Source of the DNA: Betaproteobacteria bacterium
Lineage (GTDB): Bacteria; Verrucomicrobiota; Verrucomicrobiia; Methylacidiphilales; UBA1321
Length of the DNA: 53,452 nucleotides
Direction of reading: 5' to 3'
Assembly (NCBI GenBank): GCA_903970275.1
Contig: CAJCIA010000079.1
Span: 1-53,452, forward strand
Made by a program: the position numbers and the translations under genes. The notes beneath the pieces were generated by a model. It was not told where the DNA came from. It did no database searches and saw only the letters and a program-made list of their open reading frames with translations. Shown in pieces: positions 17,500 to 25,764 of this stretch. The stretch's first letter is position 1, and every line of letters begins with the position of its first letter.

Positions 17500-19299
17500 T
17501 CACTCTTCCGTCGTTGAAAAGGAAGCGGGCCGCTCGATCACCACGGTTGCGGGTTCGTCCAGATTCATTTCCGCATCACTCGAGCAAAAAAGCGTTTTGC
17601 CGGCCGGCATCTGCAGGTCGCGGGCCCTCTTGACGGCAAATATGACGTCCACCACGCGTCCAGGCAGGGTATAGGAAAGAAGGACGACATCGCCAGCGGA
17701 TTGGACCCTCCAACGAGTTCGGCCGGGATTCCCCTCGAGGTGAAGCTCCTTGCGCAGCGCAAGCGCCCGTTTGTAAAATGTAAAAGTGGAACGGTAGGGC
17801 TCGCGGCCCAGCTCTTCCCAATCCAGCTTGGATTTGGCAAAGGCCTCCTCGGTTTGCGGATCGATGACCTCGTTCTTGCGGTCCTTGGGCACCTCCAGTC
17901 CCAAGCGGGCGAATTCCTTGCGACGATACTCGGCCATCTTGATGCCCAACTCGCCCTCAAAATCGGTGAAGAAGTGGAAGGGTGAACTCGCCGCCCATTC
18001 CTGGCCCATGAACAACAGGGGCGTGTAGGGAAGCAGGCAGAAGAAAAGTGAGACAGCGCGATACGCCGTCGGCGAGATCGCGTGATGGAAACGGTCCGCC
18101 AGAGGACGATTTCCGATCTGGTCGTGATTGGAGATGCAGTAGACAAACTTCTCCGGGGCGACATGCCGGCATTCCGTTCCTCGCGCAATGCCCGCCGGCG
18201 GTATCGGCCGGCCGCGATGGAGCCACCCGTGCTCCACCGTTTCCGCAATCTCAGAGGCGGAGCCCGTGAAGGCTTCGAAATAGCGATCGCGGCTCGGGTC
18301 CTGGCTGACGCGGATGTCGTGATGGAAGTCATCGGCCCAGGCCGCGTCGAAGTTCCAGCCCTTCTTCGATTCATCCTCGATCACGGTTACGGCATTCCGC
18401 TCGTCCTCCGCGACCAGAAAGCCGCCGTGCTCGTGCACCAGCGCACTCAGCTCGGCAAGCAGGTGAACCTCGCTCCGGTCCGGGATGGCGTGGGTCGCGT
18501 CAAAGCGAAAGCCGTCGATGCGAAACTCCTCCAGCCAGTAGGTAATATTCTGCTTGAGGAGAGCACGCACCGGGACACTGGAAGATCCGTCGAGATCAAA
18601 ATTGCGGCCCCACGGCGTATCCGACTCGGAATGAAAATACTTCGCCGTGAAGGTGGAGGAGACGTTTCCCTGCGGGCCGAGATGGTTAAAGACCACATCG
18701 AGCATCACCGAAAGACCATGCTCGTGACAGGCGTCGATAAGCGTCCGAAAATCACCCGGCGTTCCATAGGTGTGCGTTGGGGCGAAGAGAAAGGTGCCAT
18801 CATAGCCCCAGTTCCAGCGGCCTGCCCGCTCCGTCACAGGCATGATCTCAACGCAGGTGACTCCCAGTTCGCGCAAGTGCTCGAGGTGTTCAATGGCTCC
18901 CTGAAAGGTTCCCGTCCGGCTGAAGGTGCCGAGGTGAAGCTCGTAAACAATTTGCCCCTTCCACGAGGGCGTTTCCCAGTTCTGGCATCGCCAGGTAAAC
19001 GCCTTCGGGTCGATCACCATCGAAGGCCCGCTCACACCTCGTGGCTGAAACCGTGAGGCAAAATCCGGAATGCCCACCTTCTCATCGAGTTCGAACGTAT
19101 AGAGATCGCCCGGCCGACCCTCGGGATCGAACACCTCGAAATAGCCAGCCGGTGAAATAGGATCGAGCTGATGGCGCCGGGTCTCGTTGATTGTGACCCA
19201 GATTTGCCGATGATCAGGAGCCCAAATCGTGTAACGAACGCCGGTAGAAAAAACAACCGCGCCTTGCGGCAGGGAGTCAACAGTGTGTGCTTGATGCAT
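17500..19299 (-). CDS. treZ: Malto-oligosyltrehalose trehalohydrolase
   Basis: A 599-residue GH13 enzyme that cleaves maltooligosyl-trehalose to free trehalose in the cytosol. An N-terminal beta-sandwich (to about 100) is followed by the catalytic barrel. GYDGTFLFAPTHTYG near 165, nucleophile Asp267 in GFRFDATHAI, acid/base Glu298 in VAEDE and Asp393 in NHDQIGNR are all present. WADDFHHDIR near 321 is the specific TreZ signature. It is convergent with the DUF4965-type gene across a 115-bp gap. The usual partner treY and other trehalose or glycogen genes are not in the window, so its substrate must come from elsewhere on the chromosome. Confidence 0.93.
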   Translation of the reverse strand: MHQAHTVDSLPQGAVVFSTGVRYTIWAPDHRQIWVTINETRRHQLDPISPAGYFEVFDPEGRPGDLYTFELDEKVGIPDFASRFQPRGVSGPSMVIDPKAFTWRCQNWETPSWKGQIVYELHLGTFSRTGTFQGAIEHLEHLRELGVTCVEIMPVTERAGRWNWGYDGTFLFAPTHTYGTPGDFRTLIDACHEHGLSVMLDVVFNHLGPQGNVSSTFTAKYFHSESDTPWGRNFDLDGSSSVPVRALLKQNITYWLEEFRIDGFRFDATHAIPDRSEVHLLAELSALVHEHGGFLVAEDERNAVTVIEDESKKGWNFDAAWADDFHHDIRVSQDPSRDRYFEAFTGSASEIAETVEHGWLHRGRPIPPAGIARGTECRHVAPEKFVYCISNHDQIGNRPLADRFHHAISPTAYRAVSLFFCLLPYTPLLFMGQEWAASSPFHFFTDFEGELGIKMAEYRRKEFARLGLEVPKDRKNEVIDPQTEEAFAKSKLDWEELGREPYRSTFTFYKRALALRKELHLEGNPGRTRWRVQSAGDVVLLSYTLPGRVVDVIFAVKRARDLQMPAGKTLFCSSDAEMNLDEPATVVIERPASFSTTEE

Positions 19300-19908
19300 A
19301 GAAAGAAAAGGTGTGTACCGCTACCGAGATCCAAGGCGTTCGTTTGAGCCCGCGGGAGCACATGCGATCCTTAACATAGAGGTGGAGTGATTCTCATTGT
19401 CGTGAACGTGCTATATCGCCACGCCCAGGGAGACATGGTTCCGATTTGCAACGGCACTCTAATCGGAGCGTGAATACGCGCAATGAGAGCGGGCGCTGAT
19501 CTCCTCTTGAGCCGTCGACTCAGTCTCCCTAATCCGACTGCCTATGGAATAATCAGTTCGAGGTTGATCCCCGGCTTAGAGGCAAAAGTCACTTTAAAAA
19601 AATCAGGGCGGTTAAACAGACTGCTTCTGCTCTTTGGAGACTCGTTCCACCTAATCGGCAGGCGCGGGTTACTTGGGCGGCGAATTGATCTTCAAATCCC
19701 ACTTCGCAGGAGCTCCGACTTAAAGCATCGTAGGCTGGCTGTTTGCTCGGACAATTAGCTCGAATTTCAAGTAGACGGTGCCTGTCCATCTTCAACGGGC
19801 GAACGCGGAGGACTTGCAGTTCAAGTCCCTTCTGAAATCTGAGGCTACCGGTTTTATCTCATTCAATTCGTGCGCGAAAGGTTCCGTTCCTAAGCGGAGC
19901 GAGACTAT
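19300..19908. other. Gene-free stretch between treZ and tetR
   Basis: About 600 bases between divergent genes with many stops in all frames and no recognisable gene. It should hold the treZ promoter at its left end. The only structure I see is a segment at 19578-19645 that is a diverged copy of sequence just inside the left end of the genomic island (23293 onward). This suggests an old insertion scar near the efflux operon. Confidence 0.5.
19578..19645. repeat. Diverged copy of the island left-end sequence
   Basis: Starts AGAGGCAAAAGTCAC, continues through a run of A and AGGGC, and ends near CTCTTTGG. It aligns by eye with 23293-23360 (AGAGGTAAAAGTCAC, A-run, AGGGC, CCCTCTGG) at about three-quarters identity with small gaps. 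A weaker third relative begins at 29522 with AGAGGTGAA. The function is unknown. Read on the minus strand, each copy ends in a T-run, so terminator or integrase-arm roles are possible. Confidence 0.5.
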
Positions 19909-19950
19909 TTGCATGATGATTGTCATGTGATATGATGATCGTCATGAGAT
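19909..19950 (+). promoter_or_regulatory. tetR promoter with two tandem operator-like repeats
   Basis: Two 19-bp units, ATGATGATTGTCATGTGAT (19913) and ATGATGATCGTCATGAGAT (19932), lie head to tail and differ at two positions. Each contains a near-perfect palindrome: CATGATGATTGTCATG at 19912-19927 and ATGATGATCGTCAT at 19932-19945. A TTGCAT (19909) and TATGAT (19931) pair with 16-bp spacing forms a plausible promoter covered by both units. Transcription would then begin at about the ATG of tetR, giving a leaderless message. Autorepression by the TetR protein is the natural reading (inference). Confidence 0.65.
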
Positions 19951-20555
19951 ATGACAAGGGGCACAAAGAAAACACTCGCCGGCACATTCTTGAGGCCGCT
20001 TCGACTCGTTTTCGACGCGACGGCATTGAAGCGGTGGGAGTGGCTGAATTGATGAGCGACGCCGGACTCACCCACGGCGGGTTTTACAGTCATTTTTCCT
20101 CAAAGGAGGATTTGGTTCGGGCAACCATCGAGCACGCCGCCGACGGCGCTCGAGCCCGTTTTCGCGAGTTGATGAACGACGCTGGACTCGAGGGCTGGAT
20201 TCGGCGCTATCTTCGCCCCGAGCATCGGGATCATCCCGAACGCGGCTGTCTCGGCGCTGCGCTTGTGAGCGAATTGTCGCGTCATTCCGCTACCACAAAG
20301 GCGGCAGTCAGCCAATGGACGGTAAAGGTTTTCGACGATGTGGCGGCGCATCTGCCTTCCACCATCCCCAGGCAAAAGCGACGGATGGTCGCGGTCGGTA
20401 TCTTCTCGACGATGATCGGCGCGTTGCAACTCGCGCGCGTGGCTCCAGACGCGAAGACGGCGGATGAGGCGCTCGAATCCGGCATTGCTTGTGCCTTGCA
20501 ACTCGCGGGGCTGAAACCGCAGTCACGTTTACAGCCGAAAGCCAGGACTTCATGA
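19944..20555 (+). CDS. TetR/AcrR-family transcriptional regulator
   Basis: A 203-residue repressor. The N-terminal helix-turn-helix reads HILEAASTRFRRDGIEAVGV, then LMSDAGLTHGGFYSHFSSKE around residues 35-55, the standard TetR recognition helix. The C-terminal part is a ligand-binding helical domain of the TetR_C_16/YcdC-like sort (LGAALVSELSRHS near 95). MRYDKGHKENTRRHI is taken as the start because it fits family N-termini; ATGs at 19932 and 19935 and a TTG at 19920 are alternatives that fall inside the operator repeats. It overlaps the membrane fusion gene by four bases (ATGA) and so should control the efflux operon it heads. Confidence 0.9.
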   Translation: MRYDKGHKENTRRHILEAASTRFRRDGIEAVGVAELMSDAGLTHGGFYSHFSSKEDLVRATIEHAADGARARFRELMNDAGLEGWIRRYLRPEHRDHPERGCLGAALVSELSRHSATTKAAVSQWTVKVFDDVAAHLPSTIPRQKRRMVAVGIFSTMIGALQLARVAPDAKTADEALESGIACALQLAGLKPQSRLQPKARTS

Positions 20556-21421
20556 GTACTCCTCCTCCTGCTGCCGCTCTCAGACCGGCTACCGAGGCAG
20601 GTGCAACGGTTTCGCCCTGGCGTCGCCGCAAGATCATCCTCGCCGTGGCCGCGTTCATCCTTCTCGCGGCGGGGGCAGGCGTTTACTACATCCTCAACCG
20701 CGGATGGGAATCGACGGATGATGCCTTCATCGAGGGTCACATCGTGGAAATGAGTTCGAAACTTTCCAACACCGTGGCCGAGGTGGCAATCGACGACAAC
20801 CAGCTCGTGAAGAAAGGCCAGATTCTTGTTCGCATCGATCCGCGCGATTACCAAGTCGCTCTCAACGAAGCGCAAGCCAACTTCGACAAAGCCCAGAGCG
20901 ACTTAAAACGCATAACCTCACTGATCCCGAGTAATGCAGTTTCCCGGCAGGATCTTGACGCCGCCCGAGCGGCACGTGACGTCGCTCAATCGCGACTGGA
21001 TCGCGCCAAGCTCGACCTCGGGTATACCGAGATTCGCGCCGAGGCTGATGGTCGCATCACGCGCAAGAATGTGGAGCCCGGCAGCTACGTGGAAGTGGGC
21101 CAGGTCCTCTTCGCCGTTGTTCCGGTACGCGTCTGGGTGTTGGCAAACTTCAAGGAGACCCAACTCACGCACATGCACGCGGGGCAATTCGCGCTGCTCT
21201 ATATCGACGCATATCCGGGGCGCCCGCTCCGCGGGCATGTGGACAGCTTGCAGGACGGAACCGGCGCACGGTTTAGCCTCTTGCCCCCGGAAAATGCGAC
21301 TGGCAATTACGTCAAAGTAGTGCAGCGCGTGCCTGTGAAGATTGTCTTCGATGAGCCTGACACGGCCCTGGCGGAACTCGCACCCGGCATCTCCGTGCAA
21401 CCCAAGGTCAACGTGCGGTGA
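20552..21421 (+). CDS. HlyD/EmrA-type membrane fusion protein of an efflux pump
   Basis: A 289-residue periplasmic adaptor. One N-terminal transmembrane helix (about residues 29-50, ILAVAAFILLAAGAGVYYI) is followed by the biotinyl-lipoyl half WESTDDAFIEGHIVEMSS, a hairpin (ALNEAQANFDKAQSDLKRI to LDLGYTEIRAEADGRI) and a beta-barrel domain. It links the inner-membrane MFS pump to an outer-membrane channel. No outer-membrane TolC-like gene is next to it, so one must be supplied in trans. The start overlaps the tetR stop as ATGA, and its own stop overlaps the pump start as GTGA: a translationally coupled three-gene operon. It is somewhat short compared with E. coli EmrA (about 390), mainly through a shorter hairpin. 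Confidence 0.9.
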   Translation: MSTPPPAAALRPATEAGATVSPWRRRKIILAVAAFILLAAGAGVYYILNRGWESTDDAFIEGHIVEMSSKLSNTVAEVAIDDNQLVKKGQILVRIDPRDYQVALNEAQANFDKAQSDLKRITSLIPSNAVSRQDLDAARAARDVAQSRLDRAKLDLGYTEIRAEADGRITRKNVEPGSYVEVGQVLFAVVPVRVWVLANFKETQLTHMHAGQFALLYIDAYPGRPLRGHVDSLQDGTGARFSLLPPENATGNYVKVVQRVPVKIVFDEPDTALAELAPGISVQPKVNVR

Positions 21422-23013
21422 GCGCGGTCGCCCTCGCTTCGGGCGATGCCTTTGCGGGTGAGCGGCCAGCCGTCAATCCCTGGTTGATCGCGCTGACGGT
21501 CACCCTCGCGACGTTCATGGAGCTGCTCGACACCAGCATCGCCAACGTCGCACTGCCCAACATCGCAGGCGGCCTCGCTTCTGGTGAGGACGAGGCGACC
21601 TGGGTTTTGACCAGCTACCTTGTGGCCAACGCCGTGGTTCTGCCGCTGAGCGCATGGCTGAGCGAGATCATTGGACGAAAGCGTTACTACCTCATCTGCG
21701 TCGCGCTATTCACGGGGAGTTCGCTGCTTTGCGGCCTGGCTCCCAGTCTGGGCACGCTGATCTTCTTCCGCATCCTGCAAGGCATTGGCGGAGGCGGGCT
21801 TGCGCCCGTTTCGCAGGCGATCCTTGTCGACACATTCCCCCTCGAAAAACGGGCGAGCGCCTTCGCCATTTATGGACAGGCCGCCGTGCTCGGCCCAGCG
21901 CTCGGCCCCACCCTTGGCGGCCTGATCACCGACGCGATGTCCTGGCGTTGGGTGTTCTTCATCAACATTCCGGTCGGACTGATCGCGCTTTTTTTCGCCA
22001 ATCAATTGGTTCATGACCCGCCTGTGATGCAGGAACGAACCGCGTTGGCACGCCGCGCGGGTGCGAAGGTCGATTTCATGGGCATACTCCTCATTGCCCT
22101 GGGCTTCGGCTGCCTGGAAGTCGTGCTCGACAAGGGTCAACGTGATGACTGGTTCGAGTCGACCTCAATCTGCGGCTTCTTCATCATCTCGGCTATCTCG
22201 CTTCTTGCCGCCGTCTGGTGGGAGCGCCGACAACGCGACCCCGTGGTTGATCTCTCGCTCCTGACGGAAAGAAATTTCGTCCTCGCGAACATCTTCTACT
22301 TTCTCTTCGGCTTCGTCTTGATCGGGGCCACCGTCCTTCAGCCCGAAATGCTGCAGCAGCTTTTTGGCTATACCGCGACCCAGTCTGGCCTGTCGCTCTC
22401 GCCGGGCGCGCTCCTGCTTGCGTTCCTCATCCCCATCTCCACTAAATTCATACCGTGGGCCGGAGCGAAGAACCTGATTGCTCTTGGGTTTGGCCTTCTT
22501 GCTCTCTCGATGTGGTATTACAGCACGCTCGATCTTGACGCGACGTTCTGGCAGATCGTGGGTCCACGGCTTGTTCTCGGCGTTGGCCTCTCGTTCCTTT
22601 TCGTGCCGATTAGCAGCGTGGCCTATTCGCGGTTAAACAAAGAGAAAAACAACAAGGCCTCCAGTCTGACCAATCTTTTTCGCAACCTTGGCGGCAGCTT
22701 TGGTATTTCTTTTGTCACGACTATGCTGGCGCGCCGGGGCCAGTACCACCAGACCGTGCTCGCCGAGCATATTAATAACTCGGATCCCACTGCCCTTGGC
22801 GCCTTCCATCACCTCGTGCGCACCCTGGAAGGGGCGGGCCTCTCCGCGCCCGCCGCAAATCTTAAGGCGCAAGCACTGACCGCCCATGCGCTCGACACGC
22901 AGGTTTCGATTCTGAGTTTCCTGGATGCCTTCTGGCTTCTCGGCCTCGTCGCGCTGATCGGCATTCCGCTGGCCTTTTTTGTCAAACCGACCGCGGCGCC
23001 TGTGAAGGGCTGA
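21418..23013 (+). CDS. DHA2-family MFS multidrug transporter (EmrB/QacA type)
   Basis: A 531-residue inner-membrane protein with about 14 transmembrane helices. FMELLDTSIANVALPNIAGG near 38-57 is the DHA2 motif D1, WLSEIIGRKRYY near 80 is motif A, and LGPALGPTLGGLI near 160 is motif C of drug/proton antiporters. It should export hydrophobic toxic compounds through the HlyD-type adaptor encoded just upstream. The start is GTG at 21418, overlapping the upstream stop. TetR control is expected from gene order. It is the last gene before the region that borders the tRNA-Gln island. Confidence 0.92.
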   Translation: MSAVALASGDAFAGERPAVNPWLIALTVTLATFMELLDTSIANVALPNIAGGLASGEDEATWVLTSYLVANAVVLPLSAWLSEIIGRKRYYLICVALFTGSSLLCGLAPSLGTLIFFRILQGIGGGGLAPVSQAILVDTFPLEKRASAFAIYGQAAVLGPALGPTLGGLITDAMSWRWVFFINIPVGLIALFFANQLVHDPPVMQERTALARRAGAKVDFMGILLIALGFGCLEVVLDKGQRDDWFESTSICGFFIISAISLLAAVWWERRQRDPVVDLSLLTERNFVLANIFYFLFGFVLIGATVLQPEMLQQLFGYTATQSGLSLSPGALLLAFLIPISTKFIPWAGAKNLIALGFGLLALSMWYYSTLDLDATFWQIVGPRLVLGVGLSFLFVPISSVAYSRLNKEKNNKASSLTNLFRNLGGSFGISFVTTMLARRGQYHQTVLAEHINNSDPTALGAFHHLVRTLEGAGLSAPAANLKAQALTAHALDTQVSILSFLDAFWLLGLVALIGIPLAFFVKPTAAPVKG

Positions 23014-23391
23014 GTGCTGGCTAAGTCGCCGGCAAGGTCAAAACTTGCGCAATCAAACCTAGCCATTGTTGCTTCACGTCTGACCCAGACGGATGGGTCA
23101 GGTAATGAGGCGCCGGTGGAATGGTGTTGCGCGTGACTACGAGAGTTTTAGTCCATTGGCGACCATACCAACAAAGTATGCCGCTGGCCGGCGGGTGCCG
23201 CCATGGGTGCCACTGACCGCTTTTTCTTCCGGCCGATCGCTTTTCTCAGAGGTAAGGAGCTGCCGCGCTAGGACTCGAACCTACAGCGCTTCAGAGGTAA
23301 AAGTCACATTTCAAAAAATAAGGGCCGCTTAAAGGGCCGCTTTTGCCCTCTGGCGTCTTGGCGCGTGAATTCAGCAGTCTTTCCATCGTCG
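23014..23391. other. Island left boundary region, no gene
   Basis: This 378-bp stretch has no gene. It holds the left 26-bp copy of the tRNA-Gln 3' end. A 10-bp direct repeat TCAGAGGTAA lies on both sides of that copy (23246 and 23291). Further in, GGGCCGCTT occurs twice (23322 and 23334). On the minus strand, downstream of hipA, a hairpin with arms at 23333-23337 and 23345-23349 lies 14 bases before a six-T run, a weak candidate terminator for hipBA. Confidence 0.5.
23258..23283. repeat. Left attachment-site copy (tRNA-Gln 3' end)
   Basis: A 26-bp sequence identical to 29702-29727, covering the T arm and acceptor 3' strand of the tRNA-Gln gene. It begins AGCTGCCGCGCTAGGACTCG. The bases just outside differ at both ends (G versus A upstream, C versus G downstream), so the identity is exactly this block. 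There is no tRNA 5' half here, so it is a boundary duplication left by site-specific integration rather than a second tRNA gene. Confidence 0.85.
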
Positions 23392-24717
23392 TCATCGGCG
23401 CGCCTTCGTTTTAAGTCGCTCGGCTTGCTGCCGAATTCCGGCAAGGATCGAATCGCGCACGCGCGCGGGAAAGCCCTTGGGCAACTGGCTTCTGACTTCG
23501 GCGATGACACCAGGGATTTGGGCGGTCACTTCCGCGATCAGCTCCGAAGCATCCCCCAATCCCGCGAGTCGGGCGGCCCAGTCAAAGTGATGGGGCTGGA
23601 TTTCCAAAAGCCGACGATGAGGACTTTTACCCCGCAGGGCCATGGCTAACTCCGCCTTGTGAATGTCGAGCAGGCCCGCGCCATGCCCCATCACGGGCCA
23701 AGCTGAAAGCACATCGTAGAAGGGAGTCAGGCGATAGGTGCCTCCCTGCTCGTGGAAGATGGAGAAGTTTTTGGCGTGCCCGTCGGTGGCAGCCAGTAGC
23801 CAGAACACCAGTTGAGCTTTGACGAAAGCACGCTTGTCCTCCGCCGCTCGCGAACTGGCATCCAGCACACGCAGGATGTCCTGGATACCGGGGCCGCCCT
23901 GATTCTCGTACTTGTTCTCCCCTGGCACCCCCAGGGCTTGGCAGAAATCTTCCTGCGGCAGCCGGGCGATCCAAGAGCGGTTGATCCAGCGCCGATCAAA
24001 CCGCTCGACGGCCAGCACCTTGCGCGCGCCAAACTGCAGGATCTCGCAGGCAGCGGTCTCGAGGCCGAAGGCGCTCATCAGGCGCGAGCAGAGCCATTCG
24101 TTTTCCACCGAATCCTGCATGTCGATTTGGAGATTGCCGATGACTCCGAGGGGCAGCTTGAAAATATGCGTGGTGGGGGTCAATCCCTGCGGCCGCAGCC
24201 AATGGCCCTGATGGAAAAGCAACGCCGTCTTCTCTTGGGCACCGGCGATTGAGATTCGAAAATCAGCCTGCTCCGACTGCCCGGTCAGGGGATGACCTGA
24301 AAGAGCCGCGCTAATGGCCTGCTCAACGCCGGCATCGTCCAGCTTATCTCCTTTGACCTGGTCAAACCCCTCGGGGGTTTCGCGCTCGGGGAGGAGTTGC
24401 ACGGCTCCGACACATTCCTGCCCCACGGCAGCCAGAAGATCGAACGGATCGGTGGTTGGGGTGCCGAAGCGGGCCTTGATTCGGCGGCGAATGGCGTCGC
24501 TGTCGGGAAGCAGATTGTCGAAGAAGCTGGCGACCACCTTGCCGGTGCGGGGCACATTGCCGGGCGTAAATGGCAGGGACAACGAAAGTACACGCCTTTC
24601 GGGAGCCTCCAACCAATCGGTGTCGTATTGAAAAGTGGAAGAACCAGAGGCAGGTGGAGACCAGACGCCGACGCGTTGACCATTCATCCAAACAACAAGG
24701 GGAGATCGTCTAGCCAT
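23392..24717 (-). CDS. hipA: HipA-type serine/threonine kinase toxin
   Basis: A 441-residue HipA homologue. The N-subdomain begins RRSPLVVWMNGQRVGVW. ISIAGAQEKTALL carries the autophosphorylation serine (Ser156), IFKLPLG the ATP-binding lysine (Lys187), AVERFDR follows, and the catalytic loop ATDGHAKNFSIF has Asp312 and Asn317, with metal-binding Asp335 in YDVLS. All active residues are present, so it should be functional. In E. coli, HipA phosphorylates glutamyl-tRNA synthetase and induces persistence. The ATG at 24717 is chosen for its GAGG six bases upstream; a GTG at 24732 would overlap hipB. The gap to hipB is 8 bp. In an island this pair probably helps its retention. Confidence 0.92.
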   Translation of the reverse strand: MARRSPLVVWMNGQRVGVWSPPASGSSTFQYDTDWLEAPERRVLSLSLPFTPGNVPRTGKVVASFFDNLLPDSDAIRRRIKARFGTPTTDPFDLLAAVGQECVGAVQLLPERETPEGFDQVKGDKLDDAGVEQAISAALSGHPLTGQSEQADFRISIAGAQEKTALLFHQGHWLRPQGLTPTTHIFKLPLGVIGNLQIDMQDSVENEWLCSRLMSAFGLETAACEILQFGARKVLAVERFDRRWINRSWIARLPQEDFCQALGVPGENKYENQGGPGIQDILRVLDASSRAAEDKRAFVKAQLVFWLLAATDGHAKNFSIFHEQGGTYRLTPFYDVLSAWPVMGHGAGLLDIHKAELAMALRGKSPHRRLLEIQPHHFDWAARLAGLGDASELIAEVTAQIPGVIAEVRSQLPKGFPARVRDSILAGIRQQAERLKTKARR

Positions 24718-24725
24718 GGGAGACC

Positions 24726-25004
24726 TCACCACTTGGCCGCAGGCTTGCGAACGCTTTTGCCATCTGATTTGGCGACTTTCTCTGCAGGCACTTCAATGAG
24801 CATCCGTCCGCCCAAGGCCGCAACCAACCGGGAGATCTGATCAAAGCTGGTACGTCCTGGAACCGATTCGATCCAGGCTACACGCTTTTGACTAACCCCC
24901 AGCAGGCGGCCAAGAGCCTCCTGGGTCAGTCCCCTCGATTTGCGCAGAGCGCGCAAGGTCGCGGCAAGCTGGATTGGGGTGGATACGGGGTGATTTGGGC
25001 TCAC
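24726..25004 (-). CDS. hipB: HipB-type antitoxin, helix-turn-helix
   Basis: A 92-residue protein with a Cro/CI-type HTH: LAATLRALRKSRGLTQEALG then LLGVSQKRVAWIES (residues 13-47), followed by RLVAALGGRMLIEV, the pattern of HipB antitoxins. It would neutralise HipA and repress the operon. The start is GTG at 25004. A Lys/Ala-rich tail ends the protein. Upstream at 25042-25059 lies an inverted repeat that may be its operator. The gene order hipB-hipA and the short gap are standard. Confidence 0.88.
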   Translation of the reverse strand: MSPNHPVSTPIQLAATLRALRKSRGLTQEALGRLLGVSQKRVAWIESVPGRTSFDQISRLVAALGGRMLIEVPAEKVAKSDGKSVRKPAAKW

Positions 25005-25041
25005 CCTCGACTTGTACTACCTTTAACGAGTAAATGCAAGA

Positions 25042-25059
25042 TACTATTTTTGGATAGTA
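25042..25059. promoter_or_regulatory. Inverted repeat upstream of hipB, possible HipB operator
   Basis: TACTAT and ATAGTA arms separated by TTTTGG, 38 bp before the hipB start. The classical E. coli HipB box (TATCC, eight bases, GGATA) is not exactly reproduced, so the role is inferred from position only. Confidence 0.4.
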
Positions 25060-25120
25060 AAACACATCTACCCGCTATATGGGGTATTCGCTTGGCGGCA
25101 GAGTTGCCCACTATTTTGAG

Positions 25121-25157
25121 TTGACGTACCTATATTTTCAGTATTTATTGAAAATAT
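25121..25157 (+). promoter_or_regulatory. Promoter and palindromic operator at the GbsR/MarR-like gene
   Basis: ATATTTTCA (25132-25140) and TGAAAATAT (25149-25157) form a perfect 9-bp inverted repeat with an 8-bp spacer, ending on the start codon of the regulator. A TTGACG at 25121 with 17-bp spacing to TTTATT at 25144 is a plausible promoter, placing the transcription start at about the ATG. Binding by the encoded regulator would block its own promoter (inference). Confidence 0.65.
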
Positions 25158-25698
25158 GAGCGAGAAGACAGAAGTCCCCGATCAGTTGACCGCCGCCCGA
25201 GATGAATTCATCTCCCAATGGGGCGCGATGGGCGGTGCATGGGGCATCAACCGGACCATGGCCCAGGTGCATGCACTGCTCATGACCAGCGAGAAAGCAT
25301 TGACCACGGACGAGGTTATGGCCGAGCTGAAGATCAGCCGGGGCAATGCTCACCAGAACTTGCGGGAGCTGGTGGGTTGGGGGCTCGTGCGCAACGTCAT
25401 TCGGAAGGGTGAGCGCAAGGAATACTACGAATCCGAGAAGGATGTCTGGAGGATGTTTTGCATCATCGCGCGGGAACGCAAGCGCCGTGAGGTTGAGCCG
25501 GCACTCCGGGCTCTGCAAACCTGCGAGGAGCAAACGCGTGGATTGCGCGGCGAGAAGGCCGCCGCGTTTAACCGTCAGATCAAGGCACTTTCCGAATTCC
25601 TGGGCCAGGCTGAAGCCATTATGGACCGAGTTTCCAAGTCCGAACAGAGCGCCATCATGCCTCTCGTCCTTAAGATGTTCGCCAAGAGCTCCAAATGA
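25156..25698 (+). CDS. GbsR/MarR-family transcriptional regulator
   Basis: A 180-residue winged-helix protein. ISQWGAMGGAWGINRTMAQVH near residues 19-39 and KALTTDEVMAELKISRGNAH to LVGWGLVRNV (47-80) match the GbsR/MarR group, where the motif 'SRGNxxxxLRxLxxWGLV' is diagnostic. The wing is IRKGERKEYYESEKD, and a long helical C-terminus provides dimerisation. The ATG lies on the right arm of a palindrome that is repeated before the next gene, so it likely represses both itself and the membrane/DCC cluster downstream. A signal molecule cannot be predicted. Confidence 0.88.
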   Translation: MSEKTEVPDQLTAARDEFISQWGAMGGAWGINRTMAQVHALLMTSEKALTTDEVMAELKISRGNAHQNLRELVGWGLVRNVIRKGERKEYYESEKDVWRMFCIIARERKRREVEPALRALQTCEEQTRGLRGEKAAAFNRQIKALSEFLGQAEAIMDRVSKSEQSAIMPLVLKMFAKSSK

Positions 25699-25764
25699 TC
25701 CTTATGAAAACACGCAAAACATCCACACGACGAGAAACCAAGGCGAACGTCTCTTATTTGAGGA

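Noticed and set aside
19912-19935. Start of tetR at the TTG or the first ATGs
   Set aside because: These codons fall inside the operator and promoter repeats and would add residues not seen in family N-termini; the ATG at 19944 fits better.
23258-23283. A second tRNA gene at the left island end
   Set aside because: Only the T arm and 3' acceptor strand are present, with no anticodon or D arm, so it is a boundary duplication.
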